Assembly: GCF_000225825.1 (NCBI RefSeq)
Contig: NZ_AGBX01000001.1
Location: forward strand, 558,001-622,000
DNA from: Brachybacterium squillarum M-6-3
GTDB lineage: Bacteria; Actinomycetota; Actinomycetes; Actinomycetales; Dermabacteraceae
Direction of reading: 5' to 3'
DNA length: 64,000 nucleotides
Shown: one piece after another, positions 27,144 through 35,119 of the stretch
Position numbering within the stretch: the stretch's first letter is position 1
Layout: each line of letters begins with the position of its first letter
Made by a program: the position numbers and the translations under genes
The notes under the pieces: generated by a model
What the model was told of the DNA's origin: nothing
The model's input: only the letters and a program-made list of their open reading frames with translations
The model's database searches: none

Positions 27144-27943
27144 GGGGTCGCCTCCCGCTCGGTGGGGTCGCTCGCGGCCCGGTCGCGGCCGGCGAGGTAC
27201 TGCTCGAAGACGGCGGGGCCGGTGAAGAACCCCTCGGTGTACAGCTCCAGGGCGGGCAGGGTGGTCTCCTCCTCGAGCCGGTGGAGCATGGCGACGACGT
27301 CGCGACCGGTGTCGGCGCCGTCGGCGGAGCGGGTGTCGCCGGAGGGCGTGCCGGCGGGGGGCGTGCCGGCGAAGGATGTGCCGCCGGTGGGCGGGGCGGC
27401 GAAGGATGTGCCGCCGGTGGGCGGGGCGGCGGACGGGCCGAGCAGGGTCGAGACCAGCAGGGAGCCGAGCCCGGACTGCACCAGGTAGCGGGCGCGGGCG
27501 CGCTCGTCGCGGCTGGGGCGGGCGAGCCCCTGGGCGACGGCCTCGGCGATGTAGCCCTCGGCGTCGGTGACCATCTGATCCAGCAGGTGGCGGCCGAGGG
27601 CCCCGCCGTCGAGGACCGCGTGGACGATGTACCCCAGCAGCACCGAGGCCTCGCGCTGCGCGGCGGGCAGGGTCAGCATCAGGGTGCCGCGCGCGGCGGA
27701 GCCGATGCTCTCGCTCTTGACCCGCCGGATCCACTCCAGCACCGCCTCGTCAGCGGCCTCGTGCAGCGCCTCCTTCGAGCCGTAGCGCTTGACCAGCAGG
27801 GCCGCGCTCACCCCGGCGTCGGCGGCGATGGCCCGCAGCGGAGCGCCGAAGCCCTCGCGCGAGAAGCGACCGATGGCGGCCCGCAGCAGCGGGTCGAGGT
27901 CCTGCGGTGCGCCGTGCGCTTCGGTGTCGGCCATGCCCATCAT
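27140..27943 (-). CDS. TetR family regulator of the ABC-2 exporter operon
   Basis: The 267-residue regulator has the N-terminal helix-turn-helix [25 protein letters not shown] (recognition helix near residues 42-50). The C-terminal domain ([14 protein letters not shown]) belongs to the TetR group next to ABC-2 exporters. Its ligand domain is interrupted near residues 170-200 by a Pro/Gly/Thr run encoded by tandem repeats (27371-27430). It is the first gene of the operon, and two copies of a palindromic operator lie upstream. A GGGAGGGAAG ribosome site precedes ATG 27943; ATG 27940 and 27934 are alternatives. Confidence 0.85.
   Translation of the reverse strand: MMGMADTEAHGAPQDLDPLLRAAIGRFSREGFGAPLRAIAADAGVSAALLVKRYGSKEALHEAADEAVLEWIRRVKSESIGSAARGTLMLTLPAAQREASVLLGYIVHAVLDGGALGRHLLDQMVTDAEGYIAEAVAQGLARPSRDERARARYLVQSGLGSLLVSTLLGPSAAPPTGGTSFAAPPTGGTSFAGTPPAGTPSGDTRSADGADTGRDVVAMLHRLEEETTLPALELYTEGFFTGPAVFEQYLAGRDRAASDPTEREATP
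27371..27430. repeat. perfect 30-bp tandem duplication inside the TetR gene
   Basis: Two identical 30-bp units, each beginning GAAGGATGTGCCGCC, encode [10 protein letters not shown] twice. They are flanked on the left (about 27338-27370) by shorter related GGCGTGCCGGC units. The length is a multiple of three, so copy number can change without breaking the frame. Confidence 0.9.
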
Positions 27944-27982
27944 CGCTTCCCTCCCGTGCCGTCGAGCTCCGGGAATCCCACT

Positions 27983-28029
27983 GTGAACACGTGTTCACGA
28001 GCCAGCTCCGAGCGTAAACGTCCGTTCAC
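27983..28029. promoter_or_regulatory. paired operators upstream of the TetR/ABC exporter operon
   Basis: A perfect 16-bp palindrome GTGAACACGTGTTCAC (27983-27998) is followed 31 bp later, centre to centre, by an imperfect copy GTAAACGTCCGTTCAC (28014-28029). The spacing is about three helical turns, so two repressor dimers could bind the same face. The nearby TetR protein is the obvious candidate. Confidence 0.75.
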
Positions 28030-28073
28030 GGTGGCGCAAGATGTCGGGCACCTCCCGTTGCCTCCCCAGGCAG

Positions 28074-28127
28074 GACGCCGTGTCCGGGAATCTTCCAGCT
28101 GGGTGGAAGATTCCCGGACACGGCGTC
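28074..28127. terminator. long palindrome, family A copy 1 (3' of the beta-fructosidase gene)
   Basis: Perfect 24-bp arms surround a GCTGGG loop. The inner 16 bases GTCCGGGAATCTTCCA and their complement are identical to those at 34315-34371. It lies 31 bases past the stop of the GH32 gene and probably terminates it. The sharing of arm sequence goes beyond what a terminator needs. Confidence 0.75.
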
Positions 28128-28157
28128 GGTGGCCCGGCGGGCGGCGTGGCGGGTGGG

Positions 28158-29552
28158 TCAGGCGGGCAGACGCAGCTCCCAGGCGCGCCCGAGGTGGCCA
28201 CGCAGGGTGAGGGTGTCGTCCGCCTCGGGGTACAGCCGCACCGTCGAGGGGGTGTCGGCAGCCGGCAGCAGCTCGAGGATGCCGCCGTCGGTCAGCAGGC
28301 GCGCCGCGCCGCCGGGAAGCTCGATGACCGTCTCGACCCGGCCGTCGGCGCGGTGCAGCTCCACGGTCGCGGCGCCGGTCAGCTCGACCTCGGCCCGGAA
28401 GGGGGCGGGCAGGTCGAGAACCTCGCCGGCCGCCCCGTCCGGGCAGGAGGCCCCCACGGCAGCGGGGGCGCCATCGCCGGACGCTGCGGATCCGCCCGCC
28501 GGCCCCGCCGGAACGGTCGGCAGCTCCGCTCCGCGCAGGGCCTCGAGCTCCCGCGGGGCCCGCATCACCAGGCGGTCCCCCACCAGGCCGAGCTCACGGG
28601 GGAAGGTCAGACAGCCGGCCCAGCCCTGCTCGTCGGTCTGCTGCTGGACGCGGTCCAGGCCCTCCCAGGACCAACCCCAGGCCAGCACCCGCTCCCCCGC
28701 GGCGTCGACCACGGCCTGCGGGGCGTAGAAGTCGGGGCCCAGGTCGGCCCGACCCCCGGCCTCGGGCACGAAGCGGGGCAGACCCGTGGCCTCGTCGGTG
28801 ACCAGGTCCCCCACCAGGTAGTTCACCTGCACCGTGGAGCGGGCGACCCGCTCGGGGCGCAGCCACAGCGACAGCAACAGCACCCAGCGGCCGTCGACCT
28901 CCACCAGTTGCGGGCATTCCCAGATGTCGGCCGGGGCGTGCTGCGCAGCCAGGGTGTCCTCGCCGGTCAGCAACGAGCCGCGGTACTCCCAGTGGTCGAG
29001 GTCGGTGGCGTCGAACAGCAGCAGCGCGGGCACCACCCGCTCCTGCCCCTGCTCGTCGGTCCCGTCACGCAGACCCGCGCCCTGGATCGCCCAGCGGCGT
29101 CCGTCCAGCTCGACCAGGAAGGGGTCGCGGATGCCGAGCAGGTCCAGGCCCTCGGGCACCCCGGCGGCCACGTGCCCCGGCTCCGTCAGGTGCTCCAGCG
29201 CCGCATCGGTGCGGGCAACGACCACCTGGGAGAGCTGCACGTCCCTGTCGTCGACCCCGGAGTAGACCAGGGCGGCGCCCTCCCGGCCGCCTTCGCGGGT
29301 GGCGACACCGCTCCAGCAGCCACCGCGGTCGGCCTCGCCCGGGCGGGGCACCGGCCCCAGGGGCTCCTCGCGCCAGCTGACCAGGTCCGGGGAGGACATG
29401 TGCCCCCAGTGGATCCGCTCGTGGCGGGCGGAGAAGGGGTTGTGCTGGAAGTACACGTGCCAGCGGCCGTCGACGCGGACGATGCCGTTGGGGTCGTTGA
29501 TCCAGCCCAGCGGGTGGACCCGGTGCAGGGCGGGGAAGTGCGGGGCGGTCAT
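28158..29552 (-). CDS. glycoside hydrolase family 32 beta-fructosidase / sucrose hydrolase
   Basis: With ATG 29552 the protein has 464 residues. It keeps all three catalytic motifs: WINDPNG with nucleophile Asp20, RDP at 142-144, and WECP with acid/base Glu212. No signal peptide is seen, so it acts in the cytoplasm on imported sucrose or fructo-oligosaccharide. ATG 29552 has GAGAGGA five bases away. An alternative GTG at 29660 overlaps the permease stop as GTGA and would add 36 Pro/Ala/Ser/Thr-rich residues. It is the last gene of the sugar uptake operon. A Gly/Ala-rich insert near residues 355-375 separates the propeller from the beta-sandwich. Confidence 0.9.
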   Translation of the reverse strand: MTAPHFPALHRVHPLGWINDPNGIVRVDGRWHVYFQHNPFSARHERIHWGHMSSPDLVSWREEPLGPVPRPGEADRGGCWSGVATREGGREGAALVYSGVDDRDVQLSQVVVARTDAALEHLTEPGHVAAGVPEGLDLLGIRDPFLVELDGRRWAIQGAGLRDGTDEQGQERVVPALLLFDATDLDHWEYRGSLLTGEDTLAAQHAPADIWECPQLVEVDGRWVLLLSLWLRPERVARSTVQVNYLVGDLVTDEATGLPRFVPEAGGRADLGPDFYAPQAVVDAAGERVLAWGWSWEGLDRVQQQTDEQGWAGCLTFPRELGLVGDRLVMRAPRELEALRGAELPTVPAGPAGGSAASGDGAPAAVGASCPDGAAGEVLDLPAPFRAEVELTGAATVELHRADGRVETVIELPGGAARLLTDGGILELLPAADTPSTVRLYPEADDTLTLRGHLGRAWELRLPA

Positions 29553-29656
29553 GCGGTCCTCTCGGGGAGCGGAGGGGGAGGCGGCCGGAGCGGGCACGCC
29601 ATCGGAGGAAGCGGGCACGGTGCCGGTCGGGGCGGGATCCGTGCTGGTCCAGGCCG

Positions 29657-30487
29657 TCACTTCGAGGCCCCTGCGGTGAGGCCCTCGCGCAGGTAGCGCT
29701 GGCCGAAGAGGAAGACCACCACGGCGGGGATCATCGAGAGGATCACGCCGGCCAGCACGATGGAGATCGAGCCGGTGCCGAGGTTGCCCTGCAGGGTGAC
29801 CAGGCCCAGCGGCAGGGTGTAGTTCTCCTCCGAGATCATGAAGATCAGCGGCCGGAAGAACTCGTTCCAGTGGAAGTTGAAGGCCAGCACCCCCACGATC
29901 GCCATGCCGGGCAGGGCCAGCGGCGCGTAGATCGAGAAGAAGGTGCGCCAGGGGCTCGCGCCGTCGATGGCGGCGGCCTCCCCCAGCTCCAGCGGCAGCC
30001 CCAGGAAGTACTGCCGCATCAGGAAGGTGCCGAAGGCGGTGGGGATGGCGGGGATGATCAGCGCCAGCAGGGTGTCGGACAGGCCCATGCCGCGGATCAG
30101 CATGAACACCGGCACGATCGTGACCTGCGCGGGCACCATCATCGTGGACAGCACGATGGCGAACAGGGCGTTCTTGCCGCGGAACTCCATGCGGGCGAAG
30201 ACGTAGCCGGCCATGGCCGCGGTGATCATCTGCCCGCCGGCGATGAGCAGGGTGACCAGGCCGCTGTTCAGCACCAGCAGCGGCACCCGGATCTGCTCGA
30301 ACACGGCGGCATAGCTGGAGAAGTCCGGATCCAGCGGGAAGAAACTGGGCGGCAGGCTGAAGGACTCGGCGGCGGGTCGCAGGGAGGTGGTGAAGGTCCA
30401 CCAGACGGGGCCCAGGGTGAGAGCGGCGGCGACCAGCAGCACCGCGTAGGTGGCGAGGGTGGTCGGGTTCTTCAGGCGGCGGATCAT
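29657..30487 (-). CDS. carbohydrate ABC permease (MalG family)
   Basis: The 276-residue permease has six helices and the MalG-type coupling loop EAAAIDGASPWRTFFSIYAPLALPG. It forms the channel with the permease encoded at 30549-31430. The gene order binding protein, two permeases and GH32 enzyme points to sucrose or fructan oligosaccharides. No ATPase gene is in the operon, so a shared MsiK-like ATPase encoded elsewhere is inferred. Confidence 0.88.
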   Translation of the reverse strand: MIRRLKNPTTLATYAVLLVAAALTLGPVWWTFTTSLRPAAESFSLPPSFFPLDPDFSSYAAVFEQIRVPLLVLNSGLVTLLIAGGQMITAAMAGYVFARMEFRGKNALFAIVLSTMMVPAQVTIVPVFMLIRGMGLSDTLLALIIPAIPTAFGTFLMRQYFLGLPLELGEAAAIDGASPWRTFFSIYAPLALPGMAIVGVLAFNFHWNEFFRPLIFMISEENYTLPLGLVTLQGNLGTGSISIVLAGVILSMIPAVVVFLFGQRYLREGLTAGASK

Positions 30488-30548
30488 CGGTGACCTCCGG
30501 GGACGGCGCGGAGCGGGCGAGGCGGGCGGGGCACGGTCATCGCGGCGC

Positions 30549-31430
30549 TCACTGGTAGAACACGAATCGTCGGGCCAGGCGGAACTGGGCGGCGGTGACC
30601 AGCATGATCAGCAGCATGAGGACGAGGCCGATGGCGCTGGCGCGGCCGAACTCGAGCTGCCGGAAGGCGCTCTCGTAGATCACCATCACGACGGTGCGGG
30701 TGGAGTCGCCGGGGCCGCCGCGGGTGAGCACGTAGGGCTGGTCGAAGACCTGCAGCGCGGTGATGATGGCCATCACCGAGGCGACCAGCACGGTGGGGCT
30801 GACCAGCGGCAGGGTGAGGTGCCGGAAACGGCGCCAGCCGGTGGCGCCGTCGATCGCCCCGGCCTCGTAGACGTCGCCAGGGATCGCGGAGAGTCCGCCG
30901 ACGAACAGCAGGAACGAGAAGCCGAAGTTCTGCCAGACGTACACCGCGATGACGACGACCATCGCCCACTGGGGGCTGGTCAGCCAGGGCACGGCGGGGA
31001 TGCCCACCAGGGACAGCGCCCAGTTGATGACGCCGTAGCTCTCGTTGAAGAGGTACTTCATCAGGATCGAGACGCTGGCGGCGGAGAGCACGAGCGGGAA
31101 GAAGAAGGTGGAGCGGAAGAACACCCGCATCCAGCTCGGCATCTTCGACTGCACGAGCACGGCCAGCAGCATCGCGATGCAGAGCTGGGCGAGCACGGCG
31201 ACTGCCACGAACACCGCGGTGTTCAGGAAGGAGATGCCGACGGTGCGGTCGGTGGCGAGTTCGGTGAAGTTCGCCAGCCCCACGAAGCGGGGCGAGGTGA
31301 TGATGTCCCAGCGGAAGAAGGCCAGCAGCAGCGAGCCGACGATGGGCACCACCACGAAGATGCCCACGCCGATCATGGTGGGGGCCAGGAACAGCCAGGT
31401 CATCAGGCGGCTGCGACGGTCGGTCCTCAT
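30549..31430 (-). CDS. carbohydrate ABC permease (MalF family)
   Basis: The 293-residue permease has a first helix LFLAPTMIGVGIFVVVPIVGSLLL and the coupling loop EAGAIDGATGWRRFRHLTLPL. FFRWDIITSPRFVGLANF is typical of sugar-type inner-membrane components. The ATG overlaps the binding-protein stop as ATGA. The gap to the next permease is 61 bases. Confidence 0.88.
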   Translation of the reverse strand: MRTDRRSRLMTWLFLAPTMIGVGIFVVVPIVGSLLLAFFRWDIITSPRFVGLANFTELATDRTVGISFLNTAVFVAVAVLAQLCIAMLLAVLVQSKMPSWMRVFFRSTFFFPLVLSAASVSILMKYLFNESYGVINWALSLVGIPAVPWLTSPQWAMVVVIAVYVWQNFGFSFLLFVGGLSAIPGDVYEAGAIDGATGWRRFRHLTLPLVSPTVLVASVMAIITALQVFDQPYVLTRGGPGDSTRTVVMVIYESAFRQLEFGRASAIGLVLMLLIMLVTAAQFRLARRFVFYQ

Positions 31431-32812
31431 GAGTCCTCCTCGGCGAAGACGGCGCGCAGGTCCCGATCGAGGTTCTGCAGGGATCGCTCGACCCCGGCGG
31501 CACCCCCGGACAGCGCGGTGGAGACGTTGCGGATCAGGGCGGTCTCGACGGCGGCCTGCTGGGGCGGCGCAGGGATCGGCCCCGAGGTCGGGAAGCGGTC
31601 GAGGGTGTCGTAGAAGCGGGACCAGTGCTCGGGGCCGACGCCCGCGTACAGCGCGTCGTTGACCATCGAGCGGCGGGTGGGGGTGGTCGAGGGGGTGGGG
31701 AAGGCCAGCTGCATCGCCTCCTTCGAGGCGGTGTACTTGATCCACTCCCAGGCCTGGTCGGCCTTCCGGGTGGTCTTCATGACCGCGTAGCCGGCGGCGC
31801 CGAACTGGTGGCGCTGGGAGCGCCAGCGCGGGAAGAACTGCACGTCGTACTGCTCGGGGCGCATGCCGCCCTCGGCGAGGCCCTGCACCCAGTAGCCGCC
31901 GGCGGGGGTGGTGCCGATGCGGCCGGAGGCGAACAGGCCCACCAGCGTGTTGCCGCCGCCCTCCTCGGGGCGCACGGCCAGGCCGTCGGCGACCAGGGAG
32001 CGCAGGTACTCGAAGCTCTCGTGCACCGGCTCGGCGGTGGCGTTGGAGCCGGTCCAGAGGTAGCCGCCGGAGCGCTCCTCACCCGGGTAGAAGGTCGACC
32101 AGAACTGCTCGCCGCCCCTCGCCTTCTCCTCGGTCAGGAAGGAGGTGTCGTTGACGTACAGCCAGGGCACGATGCCGCCGAACAGGCGGTTCGTCCAGTA
32201 GTAGGGGGTGGCGTCACCCTGCATGCCGCGCAGCAGCTCGGAGAAGTCGTCGCGGCTCCAGTCCTCGCCGGGCATCTCCAGACCGTTGCGCTCGAGCACG
32301 TCCAGGTTCAGGTACATGTTCGCCGCGTTGAAGTCCAGCGGGAGCTGGTACAGCGAGCCCTTGTACATGAAGGCCTCGATGAGGCTGGGGTGGACGTCCT
32401 CGAAGTAGTCGCGGATCTCCTCGGCGTCGCGCTGCAGGTAGTCGTCCAGCGGCAGGGCGAGGCGCTCGGCGAAGAGCTGTGCGCCCTCGGTGGCGGTGTA
32501 GACGATGTCCGGCTGGGTGCCGGAGGCGACCATCGTGAGGATCTTGGCGAAGAAGTCGCCCCAGTCGGTGGCCTGTACGGACTGGATGCGCACCGCGATG
32601 TCCGGGTGCTCCTCCATGAAGGCGTCGGCGATGACCTGGCGGCCGGCGGCGTCCTGGGCGGTGCCGAGGATGAGGATCGTCAGGGCGTCCTCGCCCCGGC
32701 CGGGGATGTCGGCACCGGTCAGGCGTGGCCAGGCGGCCACGGTGCCGGCGACCCCGGCCGCCCCGGCGGCGCCGAGCAGGGCGCGCCGGGTGAGGGTGGA
32801 TCGGTCGACCAT
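31427..32812 (-). CDS. carbohydrate ABC substrate-binding protein
   Basis: The 461-residue family 1 solute-binding protein has a twin-arginine signal (LTRRALLGAAGAAGVAGTVAAW). It has no lipobox cysteine, so it may be released or anchored by its uncleaved signal. The body has the usual sugar-binding signs (YQLPLDFNAANMYLNLDVLE, GRIGTTPAGGYWVQGLAEGG). It is the first gene of the operon, 85 bases downstream of a strong promoter overlapped by a LacI-type operator. Confidence 0.86.
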   Translation of the reverse strand: MVDRSTLTRRALLGAAGAAGVAGTVAAWPRLTGADIPGRGEDALTILILGTAQDAAGRQVIADAFMEEHPDIAVRIQSVQATDWGDFFAKILTMVASGTQPDIVYTATEGAQLFAERLALPLDDYLQRDAEEIRDYFEDVHPSLIEAFMYKGSLYQLPLDFNAANMYLNLDVLERNGLEMPGEDWSRDDFSELLRGMQGDATPYYWTNRLFGGIVPWLYVNDTSFLTEEKARGGEQFWSTFYPGEERSGGYLWTGSNATAEPVHESFEYLRSLVADGLAVRPEEGGGNTLVGLFASGRIGTTPAGGYWVQGLAEGGMRPEQYDVQFFPRWRSQRHQFGAAGYAVMKTTRKADQAWEWIKYTASKEAMQLAFPTPSTTPTRRSMVNDALYAGVGPEHWSRFYDTLDRFPTSGPIPAPPQQAAVETALIRNVSTALSGGAAGVERSLQNLDRDLRAVFAEEDS

Positions 32813-32911
32813 GCGGGGATGCTCCTCGTCGTCGAGTGCGGGGGATGTGCTGCGGGGGTGCGGGGCGGGCCGATCGTGCTCGCCGCCGTCGCGGCCTCTC
32901 CACGCGGTGAC

Positions 32912-32966
32912 TTTTACACGTGTCGAAGTTGAGCACGAGTATGCGCCCGACAGGGCACCGCGTCAA
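32912..32966 (-). promoter_or_regulatory. promoter and LacI-type operator of the sugar uptake operon
   Basis: On the minus strand TTGACG (32966-32961), a 17-base spacer and CATACT (32943-32938) make a near-consensus promoter. About ten bases downstream lies TTCGACACGTGTAAAA (32927-32912), a 16-bp imperfect palindrome with a central ACACGTGT. The LacI gene at 33123-34235 is directly upstream. The rest of the 310-base gap (32813-33122) shows nothing else. Confidence 0.75.
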
Positions 32967-33122
32967 GCAGGTGGGTCGACATGGATGGCGCGCGCACCGC
33001 CCGGGCCGTTCCCGGGCACCGATCAGGAGGGCTGCAGGCGGAGCGACGCAGGGTCCGGGTGACCCATGTGCGGGCGGCACGGCACAGGGAGTCCCGGGCG
33101 GAGGAGCCCGCGCCGTGGCGGC

Positions 33123-34235
33123 TCAGCCGTGGGCGATGGGCTCCGCCACGGAGGCGCGCTCGACGAGGGGGCAGGGGACCAGCTCCCGGTTCGGGCCGGC
33201 AGTGTCAGTCCCGTCGTCCTCGCTGCTCACAGTGTCTTCGCTGGTGGAGGTCTCCGAGGAGGCCGGTGCCTCACCGTCGGCGCTGCCCATGCGGGCGAGC
33301 AGGCGGCGCATGGCCCGCTCCCCCATCTCGGCATGCGGCAGGGCGACGGTGGTCAGGGCCGGCGTGAGGTCCCCGGCGAAGAAGTCCTCGTCGTCGAAAC
33401 CGATCACGGAGAGCCCGCCCGGCACATCCACCCCGGCGAGCGCGGCGGCATGGATCGCGCCGGCGGCGACGCGGTCGCGGATGCAGAACAGGGCGGTGGG
33501 CGGGGCGTCCTCGGCGAGCAGGCGACGGGTCTCGCGCATCCCGTCGCTCATCTGCCAGCCGGTGGGGACGATCCGCACCGGGAGCCCGGCGGCCTCCAGC
33601 TCCTCACGGAAGCCGGCCTCGCGCTCGGCGACGGCCACGGACTCGTCGGCGCCGGTCAGCATCACCAGGCGCTCGTGCCCGGCGTCCAGCAGGCGGCGGG
33701 CGGCCTCCCGGGCGCCGCCGCGGTCATCGGGGACCACCCCGGGCAGATCCCGCCCAGGTGTCGCGTCCTCGCAGTTCAGCAGCACCATCGGCGGCCAGGC
33801 GGGCAGCGGGGGCAGACGCACCCGGGCGCTGCCCATCGTCGCGTAGACCAACCCGTCGACCTGCCGCTCGGAGAGCATCCGCAGGGCGTCCTCGAGGCTG
33901 TAGTCCCGCAGGGAGAGGTCCACGGTGATCACCATGTGATCGTGCTCGGCCGCGACCCGCGAGGCGGCGCGCACCATCCGGCCGGCCCAGGGCGAGGTGG
34001 CGATCTCGTCGGTGATCAGGCCGATGGTGCGGGTGCGCTGCTGCTTGAGGGAGAGGGCGACGGCGGAGCGGGTGTAGCCGAGCTCGCGGGCCGCCTCCAG
34101 CACCTTCTGCCGCGTGGCCTCGGCGACGGTGCCCTCCACCCGGTCGTTCAGCACCATCGAGACCGTGGCGCGGGAGACCCCGGCGTGCGCCGCGACGTCT
34201 CGGGAGGTGGGACGACGGGAGGCGGGGCTCATCAC
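33123..34235 (-). CDS. LacI family regulator of the sugar uptake operon
   Basis: The 370-residue repressor has the helix-turn-helix SRDVAAHAGVSRATVSMVLN near residues 11-30 and a hinge helix ending before RTRTIGLITDEI. A periplasmic-binding-protein-like sugar domain follows (LSVIGFDDEDFF, the usual effector loop). Near the C-terminus an acidic Ser/Thr/Glu/Asp run of about 30 residues splits the last strands. GTG 34235 and ATG 34232 are adjacent possible starts. Control of the operon at 32812 is inferred from position. Confidence 0.85.
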   Translation of the reverse strand: MMSPASRRPTSRDVAAHAGVSRATVSMVLNDRVEGTVAEATRQKVLEAARELGYTRSAVALSLKQQRTRTIGLITDEIATSPWAGRMVRAASRVAAEHDHMVITVDLSLRDYSLEDALRMLSERQVDGLVYATMGSARVRLPPLPAWPPMVLLNCEDATPGRDLPGVVPDDRGGAREAARRLLDAGHERLVMLTGADESVAVAEREAGFREELEAAGLPVRIVPTGWQMSDGMRETRRLLAEDAPPTALFCIRDRVAAGAIHAAALAGVDVPGGLSVIGFDDEDFFAGDLTPALTTVALPHAEMGERAMRRLLARMGSADGEAPASSETSTSEDTVSSEDDGTDTAGPNRELVPCPLVERASVAEPIAHG

Positions 34236-34314
34236 CCCACCTTATGGCCGACGCCGCCGCGCACCCAGCCCGTGCGCGCGCAACCGCCGGCCCCACCCGC
34301 CCACGCGAGCTCAC

Positions 34315-34371
34315 GGCGCCGCGATGTCCGGGAATCTTCCAACCAGGTGGAAGATTCCCGGACGCGGCGCC
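34315..34371. terminator. long palindrome, family A copy 2
   Basis: The right arm of 24 bases pairs with the left arm, which has a three-base ATG bulge. The loop is ACCAGG. The inner TCCGGGAATCTTCCA arm is the same as in copy 1 at 28074-28127. It begins 11 bases past the stop of the gene ending at 34382. Confidence 0.75.
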
Positions 34372-34381
34372 GCGCGGGGCG

Positions 34382-35032
34382 TCAGGCGGACAGGGCCGGA
34401 GCGGGTCGATCGACCCCGGGGGCGCCAGCGGTCCGGAGCAGCGCCACCGCCCAGGCGGCGAGGGCCAGACCCAGCAGCAGGCCGTGGGCCACGCGCACCA
34501 CGTCGGGGGCGAAGAACTGCGGCAGGTAGAGCGCGATCAGGACGGCCCCTCCGAGCAGCACCCCACTCCCCCGCACCCCACCGCGTCGGGCGAGCACGGC
34601 GAAGGCCAGGACGCCGACGCCGGCGAGCAGCAGCCCCGTCCCGAACAGGGTCATCGCCCAGGGATCAGCGCGGATCGGCTCCTCGAGCGCCGCCAGCGCC
34701 GGGTTCCCGGTGGCCAGCGCGGCCTCGCCGAGCACGTGCAGGGCGAAGGCCTCGGCGCCGTAGTACGGGAGCAGGGCGGCGACGCCGGCGGCGACCGCGG
34801 CCGCAGCGCGTCGAGTCCCGGTGCCATTCGCCCCGCTCAGGAGGGCCGCAGCCAACAGGGCCCAGCCGAGCATTCCGGAGACGTGGGCGGCGACCCACCA
34901 CTCAGAGGCGAAGGCGGCCGCCATGTCCAGCGGGCCTCCGCCGGTGTCGCCCCAGGGGCGCAGCAGGGGGAAGGCGGCGAAGGCCAGGCCGGAGCCGAGG
35001 GCGAGTACTGCGGTGCGGGTGGTGGGTTGCAT
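34382..35032 (-). CDS. multi-pass membrane protein of unknown function
   Basis: The 216-residue protein has about six hydrophobic helices ([58 protein letters not shown] and others). A conserved His/Trp-containing second helix (WWVAAHVSGMLGW) is present. No family was recognised with confidence. It is divergent from a TetR gene, with two matching operator sites between them. ATG 35032 was chosen at the first helix. Upstream ATGs (35047, 35092) would overlap the operators. Confidence 0.7.
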   Translation of the reverse strand: MQPTTRTAVLALGSGLAFAAFPLLRPWGDTGGGPLDMAAAFASEWWVAAHVSGMLGWALLAAALLSGANGTGTRRAAAAVAAGVAALLPYYGAEAFALHVLGEAALATGNPALAALEEPIRADPWAMTLFGTGLLLAGVGVLAFAVLARRGGVRGSGVLLGGAVLIALYLPQFFAPDVVRVAHGLLLGLALAAWAVALLRTAGAPGVDRPAPALSA

Positions 35033-35047
35033 GACGACCTCCATATG

Positions 35048-35100
35048 AGTGAACACCGTTCTCTCAACGGACAATAGCACATGAGAGAACACTGTTCACT
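35048..35100. promoter_or_regulatory. two inverted copies of a TetR operator in the divergent promoter region
   Basis: AGTGAACACCGTTCTCTC (35048-35065) and GAGAGAACACTGTTCACT (35083-35100) are the same 18-bp motif in opposite orientations, with two differences. Their centres are 35 bp apart. The right copy overlaps the -35 region of the TetR gene, whose TAGGAT -10 (35108-35113) is six bases before its ATG. The left copy lies just before the membrane protein start. Confidence 0.8.
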
Positions 35101-35119
35101 GGTGTCGTAGGATGAGCGC

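Noticed and set aside
28158..29660. GTG 29660 as the definite start of the GH32 gene
   Set aside because: It overlaps the permease stop attractively, but ATG 29552 has a better ribosome site and starts at the catalytic domain. It is kept only as an alternative.
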